Below, piece after piece: positions 12,457-25,439 of a DNA stretch of 64,000 nucleotides (position 1 is its first letter; each line of letters starts with the position of its first letter). Position numbers and translations under genes: made by a program. The stretch is taken from assembly GCF_910592395.1 (NCBI RefSeq), contig NC_088317.1:18644039-18708038 (forward strand), read 5' to 3'. Source of the stretch: Lineus longissimus (Eukaryota > Nemertea > Pilidiophora > Heteronemertea > Lineidae). Below the pieces are notes generated by a model that saw nothing but the letters and a program-made list of their open reading frames with translations, had not been told where the DNA came from and did not search any database.

Positions 12457-13188
12457 ATGCAAAATATGAAAAATGCTCAGTACCAAGACTATGAGTGCTG
12501 CTTGAATTGTTTGAGGGAAGAGGGCCCATGGCTGAAGATGCCGAAGCCAGATCAGGACTTTGGATGCTGCTTGAATTGCTTGAAGAAAGAAGGCCCATGG
12601 CTGAAGATGCCGAAGCCAGATCAGGACTTTGGTTGCTGCTTGAATTGCTCGAGGGAAGAGGGCCCATGGCTTAAGATACCACAGCCAGATCAGGACTTTG
12701 GTTCTTGCTTGAAATGCTTGAGGGAAGAGGGCCCATGGCTGAAGATACCACAGCCAGATCAGGACTTTGGTTGCTGCTTTAATTGCTTGAGGGAAGACGG
12801 CCCATGGCTGAAGATACCACAGCCAGGTCAGGACTTTGGTTGCTGCTTTAATTGCTTGAGGGAAGAGGGCCCATGGCTGAAGATACCACAGCCAGATCAG
12901 GACTTCAGTTGCTGCTTGCATTGCTTGAGGGAAGATGGACTGTGGCTGAAAATGCCAGAGCCAGATCAGAATTACCCTTGCTACTTGAAATTCTTGAGGG
13001 AACAGGTTTCCAGGCCAGAGATGCTGAAAAATTTCCACAGCCAGGCAGTTAAGACTGAACACGAATCACTGATTTCTACTCAAAGGAAAACGGACTGCAA
13101 TATTTTTGTCCCAGGGGTGTTTAGGCAGGAAAGAGGCATGATATCAACAAGATCGAATAGAACAGATGTTCAGAATGGTGGTGTTTGA
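12457..13188 (+). CDS. Possible repeat protein ORF (243 codons from ATG), unproven
   Basis: An ATG-initiated frame runs 243 codons and contains eight 23-residue repeats (core GPWLKIPQPDQDF, then G-C-C-L-N-C-L-R-E-E), followed by a unique tail of about 48 residues. Each intact repeat carries a C-C-x(2)-C group and a conserved Trp-Leu-Lys. No known domain is recognised. Against coding: the repeat period is a multiple of three, so any frame without a stop in one unit stays open throughout, and the reverse strand is also open for about 200 codons. Differences between copies include many amino-acid changes (K/Q, M/I, L/F, D/G), so purifying selection is not obvious. It could be an exon of a lineage-specific secreted or structural protein, or simply a minisatellite. 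Confidence 0.25.
   Translation: MQNMKNAQYQDYECCLNCLREEGPWLKMPKPDQDFGCCLNCLKKEGPWLKMPKPDQDFGCCLNCSREEGPWLKIPQPDQDFGSCLKCLREEGPWLKIPQPDQDFGCCFNCLREDGPWLKIPQPGQDFGCCFNCLREEGPWLKIPQPDQDFSCCLHCLREDGLWLKMPEPDQNYPCYLKFLREQVSRPEMLKNFHSQAVKTEHESLISTQRKTDCNIFVPGVFRQERGMISTRSNRTDVQNGGV
12493..13044 (+). repeat. 69-bp minisatellite, eight copies
   Basis: Copies begin at 12493, 12562, 12631, 12700, 12769, 12838, 12907 and 12976. The first six are very similar, the seventh is diverged and the eighth is recognisable only in its first third. No length variation is seen among units. It has some similarity to the 68-bp satellite at the other end of the window (shared CACAGCCAG, ATCAG and GGTTGCTGC/GGCTGCTCC blocks in the same order). 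Confidence 0.95.
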
Positions 13189-16100
13189 CTTATCAGCACA
13201 CTTGTTCAATCTCTGGGTTGTGTACCCCATGGGTCTGTGTACATTCGAACATTCTTCGTGAGCAAAAAGTGAGAGACACGAAAGGTACGGATTCTTGAAG
13301 TGAAAACACCATCATGTATTCCCTTTCTTACTACCTCAAGTTACACAAGACAGACTGCACCTCAGTATTCATGACTGCAAATGTGAACTGAATGCAAAGC
13401 CAAGATTTCAACAAGAATCCTTCCTCTGCTCGAGCTTAATTACAAAGCTTGACGCCACCCAAAGTTGACAGGAGACATATTATATATCCTTGTAAACTTG
13501 TGTAATAATGTATTAGCCAATCCGCCTAACTAGACTGGAAAGAAATGCTAGCATTCCAACATTTCTGCACCGGTGGAGGTAAAGGAATGCCGCCAAGCTG
13601 CTAGCAAACTTTTTATGCCATCCGTGATCTACTTTTCAGCATGCTGAGAAAGGATTCGCTCAGAGGTGAAGAGCGCAGCTGGGAGTTCAGGTAGAAACAG
13701 TAAGAGCTACTGGAGTGCTGTTTAGTGGGAGTGAGTTAAAATTGCATGTTGTCAGTTGAAATCCCAGTTGAATGAGTTCAGAATTGCATGCTGCTGAAAT
13801 TATTTTCACCCATAATCAACATCATAGGTGGCTTTGACTGGTAAAGTTGGATTCAGAAGTCATGCTGAGGACTTCTGACAGGCAGACAGCGATGTAGTGG
13901 AGACCTGGCCTCTTGCAAAGTGTAATCCAATCCCGGTTACTTTTTCATTCGCTGATGATAAAGTCAGTTGTTCTTTGGATCTCTTGCTTTTTTCCCATAG
14001 AGCTGGTTACAGAGGCAATACTCCTTCCAGATTCAGAGGTTGTGCTGGCTCCACCACAGTCACAATCGTAATCAGCACTTTTAATTGAAGAAATCTACAT
14101 TGTTGAACAGAACACTGGGGACACTGTGAGTGACTTCTCTTTGTTGCCGCGACCAGTGAAAAACACACTTTGATAGATTGTAGGAGCTCTGCTTGAACTT
14201 GCCAATAAGACAAAGACAGATCCGTCATCGAAAGTTGTCCCATGTTGTTAAGAGTTGGTTTTCGCCTAGCCTTTGTGGTCAATGTCTGGGGCACCTGTGC
14301 AAAGCCAACATGGACAATCGTAGCCTTTGGATTTGGACGAAAGGGGAACCAAAGACCAAAGGGCGAATTGCTAGCAATTTGATGGACATAAAGTAGCTTT
14401 ACCTACAAGTCCCGAGGTAAACATGGCGTAGGCATACAAGTGGGCTATCTTTGCAGGAATGTTGTCAGCTCATAGCTATTTGTGAGAGTCTAACATGCGA
14501 GGAACATACAGGTATTACGGCAGTCTGGAACTATCTCCTCCATGGTATCATCTGTCATGGGGAAAAACATCCCACTTTCACACGTGCAAATCCATCCATG
14601 CAGAACTTGGTCTTTGGTTGGATAGCAGGGAAATGGAAAAGAAAGCTTCAGGGCTCACCATTATTTTCTTATCATGTTTTGAAATTTCCAACCATGTCGG
14701 CAATATTTAACGTGAACTCACAATCCCAACATGGCAATAAATAATCAAAATGGATATTTGAGGATAACATTTACAAATAAATATTTTTAAAAGTGCTCCG
14801 TGTTCCCAACCAAACACCTGGACTGAGATACAACCAGACTAAACCAACATGCTACAGGCAAAAAGAAAAAAATTGCTAAGTACACCTTTGAAAACTATCT
14901 TGAAAATCCTTGTTACTTTTGCAAAAGTACCCCCTTGAAACTCTGGCTACGCCAATGTAAACAGACATTTTTTGTCAAACATACAATGTACAAGCAAAGA
15001 AACAGACCAGTCAAAACCGGACAACAGTTGTCACCGTGAAATTAAATGAATTTCGAGGTATATGGGGGCCTCTTCAAGCAAACCCAACCCGCATCGGATC
15101 ATTTGATCATAACTTAATAGACGCCTCTTATAATTCTCACATCTGTGACAATGACAATACAGGAAGGTCATCGCACGAGAGATAACGCATCGTACAATAA
15201 ATAGAGGCTTAATGAGACACAGGTATACTCACTACACAAAGGCACGGACAATTCTTTGAGAATTGCTTGCTCCTATTCTGCTTAAATTCACATATTCCAA
15301 GACGCACTATATCTATGCACATAACATGCAAACTTATAGAATCAAATACAACGTTGTTGAATATCAGACATTATGTGCCACTGAGCATGTCCTGAATTGA
15401 AAATGGGGTTATCCTGAATTGGCGCAATTTCGAGATTTTGCATGTACATGAGAGTTGTATTGTTGGTTGCACACAACAGACCGTACATCTGCATTGGGCA
15501 TTGATCGAAATTTTCAATATGGCTTGGCAAACAAAGATTTTCTCTACGTCGCTGTCTAAAAATAGCGGAGGGATGAGTGTAGTTTTTGTTCAGAATCCAT
15601 AAAGCACCGATGAGATTTTTAAACCTGCAGAATCCGGGATGTGCAACTCATAGTTACTCACTACCACTCTCTGGACCGGTGATACGTGTATACATTGTAT
15701 ATACAAATAGATAAAAATGTACATACCTTACTATACTCCCATTCTGATGGTGTTAAACGATGGTAAAGATTTAATTTCCCAAGCTATCACAAACTCCAAT
15801 AGCGCTATAAATATCAGAATCTGATTCCTATTTCGTCAGTTTGGGCTTACACAACAATACCTAAGAATAGACCCATTTCAAACGATGTTCTTCTCTCACT
15901 CGAATAGGAATGTTCAGCTCTGCACATGTCCTGGGTCATGTGACCTGACGATAGTTGCGGAGCTAGCCGATATTGATAGTGTCCTAGTTAGAATCTAGGT
16001 TAGTCTAGGTTTGGGGGACCACGATAGGTGAACACTTGGAAAGCATTTAAGTTTTAACTGCCTTAGTGTGGTTTAAACCTTTTACATTTCACTGATGACA

Positions 16101-19100
16101 CTACAGAAAGTTTGAATGGTTTTAGTTTCATGTTGGGAAGCAACAGAATTTGACTACAGAGTCGAATGATTTATGAGAAATGATTTACCAGAAACTTTTA
16201 TTTCAACCAAGCTAACTATATTTTTCTTCAAAGAAAACTAATTTTTTCAAAGGGACTAAAGCTAAGAAAGACATGCAAGTCATTCAGTCTGAAACAACTG
16301 ATAGGTTATGAAATAATCCACAACAGGACTGGAGGCCACCGAAAAGGAGATGATGTGAATATTTAATGTACACTTATCACTTTTGGCCCGATGGCTACAC
16401 TAGGGCGGTTTAGGGAAGACAATGACTAGTTAAGTTAATGTCAGTGTTACTGACAAACCTTTTGAGATTATTGGGATCCTTTTGTTATATTGCCCTTTTT
16501 TCATAATTCCACTGCCAAGTCCAAAAAATGGGAACATAGAGAATGATTTTTATGTTAAGTTATGCTACACAAAGATTTCAATTTGACTGAGGGTTATTGT
16601 GTCATTCAAGTTTTCAGAGAGCCGCCTCTGATGACAGGCACATTGGAACACCACAATGAGTATCTAGACCATGGAAAATTAACTACTTTATGACTTCGGG
16701 AAAAAATTGTTTACATTTTGGAAACATTCTAAATATAACTGAAAAGTCCGAGCAAGTGGCGACACCCAATTGCAATGTCCTTTATCATGTTTATGACTTT
16801 TTTATCAAGGTGCGTCCGATGTTCAAAGTTACAAAAGCTGTTGCAGACAGTAACTGAATACCACTAATTTTTATGATGACTTGGGATATTTTTGAGTTTC
16901 AAAACTTTCAAATTTCGGTACCGGAACTCACTTCATAGAACAAGTGGTAACAGTAACTTTTTTCAATGTCCAATTTAACAATGTCTGATTTTTGACTTTT
17001 TTAGTAAAAAAGAGAGGAACTTATTTTCAATTTAAACCACAACTCATGACATTGCATTGCATTTCATTACACAGTTAATCATTGCAATTCACTTTGTGAT
17101 GCAATATGATGACGGTTATCCCTTTCCAATATCGAAAACATATCAATAACTTTCAAAAGGTTTCCACAGGGCCTCCACAAGTTTTATTTGTCATCTTGCC
17201 ACACACTCTGAGGTACAACTTTCCTTCAAAACCCTAGTGTTCCATGACTAGACACTCAAGTTGACCCCTCTCAAAAAAGTTCTTTCATTCGTTCAGTCAA
17301 ATACGACATGTCTGGATAGGCCTGGACTGTTTTTTCAAATACTGACATCCTGGTTGGCAGTTTGGCATTGTTTGGGGTAATACATGAACATCCCAATATG
17401 GACATTCCCTTGAAAAGATATTCCATCGAAGACCTGACACTTCAAATGACCCCTCCAAGAACGGCTGTCTCATTTATTCGATCAAATGTGACTAAATGAC
17501 CTTGGCATCACGGGATACGTTAGTAACCTGGCATATCAAATGAGATAAAACACAGCCTCATCATTTATTTACAAGATTTGATAAACCTGCTGATGTCCTG
17601 GGTGTCGCACATCAGAAGTGCTGTTGATTGTTATAGCAGTAATATCCAGTTTAGTGGATTGTGGCTGGAGTGAGACTACAAGATAAAATGTCCCTGTTGC
17701 CAATGCGGGCTGAAGCTATTCTGAAGAAACCTGTGTTTTCCCTCTCATTTTAAGGGTTGACCATAACTTTGAACATAATTTCGTCCATAATTTGAAAACC
17801 TGAAGTGACTAAAAAATGCCTCCAAATGGAGTAAATGCCCATTCAAAACCTCAGATACCGTTCTCTGGTAAACAAAGAACAGACTCCTTCCCATGTTCCC
17901 ATGTTCCCATGGAACGGCATTCACTTCATTTTGAAATAGTTCTAATTAATTTCAAGTTCTAGCAAAAATGGTGGTGCCTATGGTCAATCCTCAAAGTGCG
18001 AGCCTGGGAAGTGATACAACCCCTGTCTATCTTAGCTCCCTCGCTGCCAAAATACTATTATTAAAGTTCGACTGAGTTCAGTAGAAGAACTGGTCTGTTG
18101 CCTTCTGTCCTTGTTTGAATCAAGTGTAAACAATTGACACCGGCACAAGCATGTTCTGGAGACTGACTCACTTCAATTTGAAAGTTATCTTCTGATGACA
18201 AATCCAAGACATCTTGGCCTGGTCAGGCAATGCCGTCAATTAAGAGTGACTAGGCCATCTCCGGCCAGTCCATTGACCAGCTATCTTGTTTACAAGTTCG
18301 TGGCCCAAATCTGGGGATCTTGATTAAGTTAATTCAAAATGATAAGGAAGATTTATAGACCACTGTAGTATGACTTTAAATTCAAAATATAAGAGACAGA
18401 TATATTTCAATGACAGCGTTGGTTGTAGTAAGCAACAATTCTGATGCATTTTAATAGGCAACAACATATGAAGATTTCAGAAGCAAAAGCCACTAAATCC
18501 ACTTATCAGGTCTTTTTAAGTAAATGCAATTTTTCTGCAGTAACTCTAGTGGTTTTTGGCATTAAAGTTGACATCTGAAGATATATAGGGCATCACATCA
18601 CAGAGCGTTGCAATCCCAGAGCCAAGGATGGCAATGAGCAGGAAAGAGAAAACACCTTGCCCCAACTAGAATTTGGTCCATGTCTGAGCTGAGCCATCAC
18701 TGCACTGAGCAAGTGGCATAACAGCTCTGTAAAAAACTGCAAAAAGCATTACACTTGAGGCATATATTTTAGTAATGAAACGTCAGAACATCAAAGGGAA
18801 AACTTACCAAATCACTTGTTGCATATAGGGCCAGCCGGAGCCAAGAGCTGGCCAGGAGATGAGCCCTCCCCTTGACTGGAAGTTATCTAACGTCTCCAGT
18901 TAGCAAACTTGAGGCAAATCGAACTCTGATACAATGGTAGCAATTTGATAATAGTAAGACCCCTATTCTCTTTGGGACCTCTAGATATCGTAGCAGTCAC
19001 ATCTACTAAACCTCCACGACACAGAACCATCTACTTCACTGTCCTCATGCATGTAGACTGGTCAGTGCACAGTATCCTATTGTATGTAAATTGATAGCTG

Positions 19101-20779
19101 ACCCTGTGATTTGACCTTTTCACCTGAGTGGTTGACCGCCAGTCAGGCTAAATTTGGCAATGATGACAGAGGGTTATCACCAATGGTGTAACAGGAGGAA
19201 GGGGACACTGGATTGAATTGTCCACTTGATAATGAAAATGATAGCTTTTATTTGGTTGAGATTGACGACTTTTGATGGTCTTGTTAACCCTTCAATGCTG
19301 AGGACAGGTTCTGTCACCAAAGGAGGGAGTAGGCCACATAGAAAGCGACTTGCTTTCACATTTCTGCTCAGTTGAGTTAGTGGATCAAACAGGAGGCCAC
19401 TTAGCACAAAAATTGGCTTTGTTTGCCATTAAGCACCATTCACATCAGTTAATAAATCATTTCCTCTCCACTTTATGCAATTCTACGCAATAACATCCTC
19501 TCATTATCATAATTATTGAGCTCACATGATATATGGAAAATAAAGTGAAGGTGATCTACTGTTCAGAATGAGATGCAGCATGCATGTATACTAACATGTG
19601 TACTATTAGTTTCACATAAGGTTTTTGTAACTGCCTGAGCACATATCAGAGGTTTTCTTCAGGCAAAAGCAGTCAACTCCACTGAAATCAAACTCTAGTC
19701 CATCTCAATTCAAGCTTGCCAAAATTAACTTAGATTACATGTATACAAATGTACACACTTTTTAGAAGGTGACAGCCTAATGGCCCAATCAGATGAAGTC
19801 AATGTGCCCCAGTTAGGTGAAAGTTATACCATTACACAGTCAAACTATCATTAACCCCTTCAGATTCAGGAGAATCCATCCTGACCTTGTGTCATATTCC
19901 CGCTAACCATTAAAATCTGAGACATCACTTGCTGCAAAATGAAGCATGCTCCTCACCTCAGCCAGGTCAGATCAAAAGGGGATACAGGATGAATGCTTCA
20001 CCACAGTGTATTCATCATTTTTAGAAATGCCCCTATTGGCACAAATGGTTATCTTATATCAATTTGGAAACTGATAAAGAGCTATTTATGATGACCTGGA
20101 TATTCAAATAGACTACAGATTCGAACACATTTCTGATCTTGATGAAATTTCATCAGAAGAAGGTTTTGACAACCCATGCACTGTGCCACATTTCTGCATC
20201 TATTTGTACAAGGCTGCACACAGAATCAGCATGGAGGACGATTTGTGGAATGTCCTGACCTCATTCTTAAGGCAATGTGCAGCCTTCACCGAAACACACA
20301 TGATGGAGATATTTCGAATGCAAGATGATCATTCTAAAAGCCACTCTCCAAATGAAAGACCCAACTACATCAGAAAATAAGAATACAAAAACATTTGAGG
20401 AACGTTCATAGACACCAAACCTACTTCAGGAAGACTGTCACTTTACTCTCAAAGAAATCATTATGGGTTAGGCTACTCCCTCCGTCAACAATAATATCGC
20501 CATCCTGCGCCTATTTGACACCCAGCTGCAGCCACTCTCTATTTCCTCAAACAATGTCAAAGAAACTTCCTGCCAATTTCCTCAATTTAAATGCCAGCTT
20601 TAGCAAAGATCTCATCAACAAGTCTTGGAACATAATTTGATGATAATTTTCTCTCCACACTTGCACTGGCCTGGAGGCATTATTCCCCAAGCAGTAGCAG
20701 GAAGTATGAGCCTTTTGGGGTGCCACTACAGTTTGGACCCAATTGGGTTTATGGCCATGTGACTTCCCATCAGCCAAGG
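13189..20779. other. Noncoding stretch without recognised features
   Basis: AT-rich sequence with stop codons in all frames at short intervals. I see no protein signature, tRNA, long tandem repeat or clear terminal inverted repeat. A triple CCCATGTT run lies near 17890. Longest open frames (about 70-97 codons around 14.0-14.7 kb) overlap one another in different frames and are taken as chance. Confidence 0.6.
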
Positions 20780-20995
20780 AGAGAAGTCCATCTCAAGGCG
20801 AAGTGGTGTACTCATTCTGTTTTCTGATCAGCAGTCATGAAGTTCCTGCTTCGATCCCCACTGTTGCCTAGAGATAGGTCTCCTTGTCCTCCATGCCTTA
20901 CCCCACCAAAGTGTAAATGGGTACTGGTCAGAAAGGCTGATGTTGCAGTCCTGACGAGCAGCTCATCTGAGGTCTACGGAAATGCTTTAGGACAG
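20780..20995 (+). mobile_element. tRNA-derived SINE
   Basis: A B-box-like GCTTCGATCCC lies at 20849-20859, with a degenerate A-box region (GAAGTGGTGTACTC) upstream. Downstream comes a central domain with CCACCAAAGTGTAAATGGG and then a unique body. The same AAATGGGTNCTGG block follows the tRNA-like part of the element at 55.3 kb, so the two belong to one family. Target site duplications were not identified. Confidence 0.7.
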
Positions 20996-21124
20996 TACCG
21001 GTCTAAAGTGTGAAGTTGGATGCGTTTTTTGTTTGTCCTGGCACAAGAAACCTTGGTGTTATGTCTCATTGGAAGGACAAACAATACACAGTAGGTGTCG
21101 TGCTGAAGGACACAGAGAAGGAAC

Positions 21125-21195
21125 AGTCGTACTCCCCCATGTCCTCCTGATTATGAGCCCGGTGCTCATACCACTGCGCCCCCGATCATCTCTCC
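21125..21195 (-). mobile_element. tRNA-like SINE head fragment
   Basis: On the minus strand GGGGGCGCAGTGGTATGAGC resembles an A box and D arm, followed by CTCATAATC, which looks like an anticodon loop with CAT. The B-box region is degenerate (GGGGGAGTACGACT). It is too decayed to be a functional tRNA. It lies about 130 bases after another SINE in the opposite orientation. Confidence 0.5.
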
Positions 21196-21199
21196 CGTT

Positions 21200-22586
21200 A
21201 ATGATAATGACGATAATGATCCCAGCATTAAGACGAGAAATGACAACATTAAGTCAAAAGGAAGTCCATTATATCCTTGACAATATAAACACCATTACCG
21301 GCTATTGAAAAAGTAACTGGGAAATGCCTCGTCAATTACCCGGGGTTAGAGGAAGTGAATCACGTGCATATGTAATTCAGTTTCATTTTCGAGAGATCAT
21401 CACAAGCACATGATGAAGTACGTTTTATTTTATCTAGAGATACTATACCAAAGTATGTAGGCCTGGTCAAATTGTAAAAGGAAATGATAGCAAGATGCTG
21501 GTCCTCAAGACCTCTGGAATAGACCAAAACCCGACGTACCAGACAGGAGTTTCTAACAAAGCGTCTTTTCAAAGCATACAAATCATGGCATTCATCAGTT
21601 AAAACATAAGTTAAAACATCAGTTACATCACATAAGTACACATATCAGACAGTTGCTCCCACTTAGACCTCAGATTTATGTATCCAAATAACGTTAATGT
21701 AACTTTTATGAAAAATAAATTGGCCACTTTTGATTATAGCGATGTGTATTTATCAAGAGCAAATGTTGGAACGGTATTCAATCTGGTTGGACCATTATTT
21801 GACCATAAAAACGATAAACTAATGTACCTGCAAATAAAAATCTAATAGCTTTGTCTGGATCTTGTTTCTATATAGGTTTTGCCTCATTTCCATGTTGGAA
21901 AATTAATAGACCATTGACCCTCAGTCCCTGGAATAATTTTATTTAAGTCAAAGAGGCAAAGGGAATTAAAAACTTTCATCCTAATAAGTTGGCTTCCAAC
22001 CATCCTCCCCTGCAGGCCTTTTGACCATCTGCTGTGAGAGGATGCTTTTGACCATCTGGTTAAAAGGATATCTCCATAATTTACCAACTCAAACTGGTTT
22101 AGCATTCTGGAGGTATATCACTATTCACAAAAGCAGCTAATCAGGGGAATCATTTGAGGCAGTGGGTGATTCAAACAAAGCAACAAGCATGGTTTTCTCG
22201 AGCACTACTACAGATAACTTCATTTTTGATAGCCAACACTTTATCTGTTATTCGGAAAAACATCATACAATGTCAAACAAAGACGAGAGAGAAAAAACAG
22301 AACTGAAATATCTTTTTACGAAAATTGGTCTTTTACCTGTGATTTTCAGTTTATCATTCTATCATAATGTTTACTGAGTGAGAAACCCCTCCGAGGTGAT
22401 AATACATGTAATAGCAATTCTCGCCTCGTCCACTGACCATGGTTTATATTTGTACAAACCATCAAGCAGGATATTGCAGTTGTTTAGACCTCAAACATTC
22501 CCTACTGTCACCACATTTGAGCATCATTTTCTATGAGTGGATGGAACAGTAACCAACAGGTGTATGAATTGGCATAAATTGGGTCA
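21200..22586. other. Noncoding stretch without recognised features
   Basis: No domain, tRNA or long repeat seen. Open frames are short and without homology that I recognise. Confidence 0.5.
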
Positions 22587-22631
22587 ATGAAGATGAACCA
22601 ACCCAATCAAAAACCAAAGAACTCACCAGAG

Positions 22632-23110
22632 ATTGACCAATGCAGAAGTAAAGAACAAAACCAAAGAACGGGTGCGAACAGGCCAGGATTGGGCGAGTGG
22701 AGAACCAAAGAACAGTCCAAAATGGGCCAGTGGAGAGCCAAAGAACAGTCCAAAATGGGCCAGTGGAGAGCCAAAGAACAGTCCAAAATGGGCCAGTGGA
22801 GAACCAAAGAACAGTCCAAAATGGGCCAGTGGAGAGCCGAAGAACAGTCCAAAATGGGCCAGTGGAGAGCCAAAGAACAGTCCAAAATGGGCCAGTGGAG
22901 AGCCAAAGAACAGTCCAAAATGGGCCAGTGGAGAGCCAAAGAACAGTCTAAAATGGGCCAGTGGAGAGCCAAAGAACAGGTCAGAATTGAGTCAGTCCAG
23001 GGCTGAAGAACAGATCAGATTAGAGCTAGATTTAGGCTGAAGAACAGACCAGAATTGAGCCAGTCAAGAGCTGAAGAATTGGCCAGAATAGAGCTAGTGG
23101 AGGGCTGAAG
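22632..23110 (+). repeat. 33-bp minisatellite with degenerate flanks
   Basis: Nine near-identical 33-base units (CCAAAGAACAGTCCAAAATG core plus GGCCAGTGGAGA) run from 22695 to 22991, starting at 22695 and then every 33 bases from 22728. Degenerate relatives extend on both sides (22632-22694 and 22992-23110), a homogenised core with a diverged fringe. Because 33 is a multiple of three, three forward frames and one reverse frame are open. The best forward frame repeats KEQSKMGQWRA. I do not call it coding: all frames are equally open, and codon-level conservation cannot be told apart from homogenisation. Confidence 0.95.
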
Positions 23111-25439
23111 AACATCATGACCATCGAAAAGGCAGAAATAATTCTGCACCCCACATAGCCATTGCATTATACTACCTGAACAGCAATGGCTGGAAAAGCA
23201 TCAAGAGCTCACCAAAGACAAAACCCTCCAGCCTTTTGATAGCCAATCTAGCTAGTGCATGTGGTGTATGTCTTGCTATTAAAGGCAGCATCTTATATTG
23301 ACAACCTTCTTCAAGCGCCGTACCAATCAAGTCAAATATGCAGTGCGGTGTTTCTGAGAAACGGAAGTAGCATTTGAATCATATTGGCTGCAATGTCTAG
23401 ACAAGTTCTCTAAGAGTGCTTGTGTCATGGGAGCTAAGGCGGTATCGCTGAGACATGGGAAAGTGGCACGTGTTAGGAGAGGGCCAGAGGTTAAGCAACC
23501 TTGGTTAACCTCGCAGTTTGATAGTGATAATTCTCATTATTCCATAGGTATGAGCTGCTCCCTGCCTTCTCCAATCTGGGAATCAAGGGAAGTTTTTGAA
23601 TTGCATTTGCCATTTAATCTCAGCACTGTCTTTAGAGATTGACCATTATCCAAGACAAGGGAACTCAACATATGGTCAATAAGCCCCTGGCTTGCCTGTG
23701 TCAATATTATGCATTTATCAAGCCGAGTTGAATAAGGACTGATCTTAATATCTGTGAACTATGGCAAGGAAACTGCATATTACATATTTAGGACCCCAAG
23801 CAAAATATCCCAGACGTCTATATATATATTTGCCCCCTTCGGTTGACTGAGTTGAAAGACTTAGACGGGAGTAGCGACAAATCGATTCCATCAAAGGGGT
23901 AGTCTCTAAACCTCGATGGCTCTGAACTTTCAGCTAGTTCAATGATCCAGTCTGGTGGAGGCTAGACGGATAAATTTCCCCCTTGGCTAACCCCTGAATC
24001 ATGTGGACTTAGAACTGATCCGTTTCAGTACTTCCACTCACTTGTTATATATGTTTATCTGCACCACCTAAAACATAGATGATGCTGGGCAATAGCAAAT
24101 TTTTTCACTCCTTTCCAAAAAATGCTATGATTCTTTTGAGACTTTTCTATAACTTTTTTGCAGTTTCAGCCATGGTTTCCATTTCCACTATCAATTTCAT
24201 TTCATATACATAAAGCTGTTCTTAATATGCAAATATATTTCAAAGGGAAACCACTGAAATAAATTTAGGTCCCTATGTTCCAACAGGCCCATTGGTTACA
24301 CAAATTTCCCAAAAACAAGAACTGATCAGCAATCTAAAGAGGAAGAAGTCATCTTTCCACATCATTGGCTGCCATCCCCGACACTGACAATGTCCTGTCA
24401 TCCGTTTGATTGTAATATATCCGCCACTGACTGGTTCAGACTAGAACCCTGTCATGTTTCCATTACGTGGAGAGGACACCAGGTCTGCCTGATCAGGCGT
24501 GAAACCTTTGTCAGCGTGTGTTATGATTTTTCCCATATCATGATTTTTCCCATATCGACGAGCATACTCAATGAGCTGTCTGCGGGTCCCATTGTTCCGA
24601 GGTGATGGTGAAAAAATTTCACTTCTCATCGTTTTATTTGTGAAATTAGAGCTCGCTTGTACTAATATTTGATCAGGATTGAGTTCCTGGTGGCTCTTGG
24701 TCGGAAGGAAATTGTAATTTTTTCGCAACGATGGAGTGAAATAACACCTGAGTTGGGACTGAGGTAAAGGGTATGTCTGATTTCTAAACCTTTGATCCAT
24801 TGGTCAATATTTTGACTATTCTCTGGATTGATAAAGTTTATACAGTGACATGGTAAATTGATTTAAACTCAAAGTCATCAACTGCTTTTGCCGTAGAGAA
24901 ATAGAAGCCGAGAAATAAACACCACACCCTCCAAGGTAATCTCTGGAGTAAACTTGCTCAAACAACCAAGAAAGATATCAAAATTACTCGCACTCAAACC
25001 AAATGGAAATATTTTTTAAATCAGCATTTATTATCAAACTTTTTTTCTTCATGTGAAAACTTATTCAGCAGCTAAAATTGCCCTGTTTGAAAAATTGGGC
25101 CAACGTGTCAGGATAAAGTTGGTTTTGGATCTTTGGAGGCCGCCCATCTGAAATAATCTAAGGAGAAAGACGTGATTGTTCCGCATAGGTAGCAAAAACA
25201 TGGATTGTGTCTGGTGTACCCAACTGGTCTGATGGTGCGCCCAGCAGGGACCCTGGGCGTACATACACCATGCCATCTGGGGCCAGCAGAGAACAAATCA
25301 GAGCCCAGGACGTCCTTTATTGTCAATTCCATTCAGACTTGGCTTTACAAATAAGCGTGGATGTGACAAACCCGTGAATAATTATCCAGGTGTCAGTATG
25401 CTATAGGCACAGGACCAACGTCCTGAACAACAAACCACA
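23111..25439. other. Noncoding stretch without recognised features
   Basis: No protein family, RNA gene or long repeat recognised. A small duplication of a TTTTTCCCATATC motif occurs near 24530-24555. Confidence 0.55.

Noticed and set aside
13897-14744. Group of overlapping 60-97-codon frames on both strands
   Set aside because: They overlap in different frames, begin at non-ATG codons in most cases and show no motif.
22695-22991. CRISPR-like look of the short regular repeats
   Set aside because: Units are contiguous with no unique spacers, there are no cas genes, and the genome is an animal's. The same holds for the 69-, 128-, 68- and 56-bp arrays.
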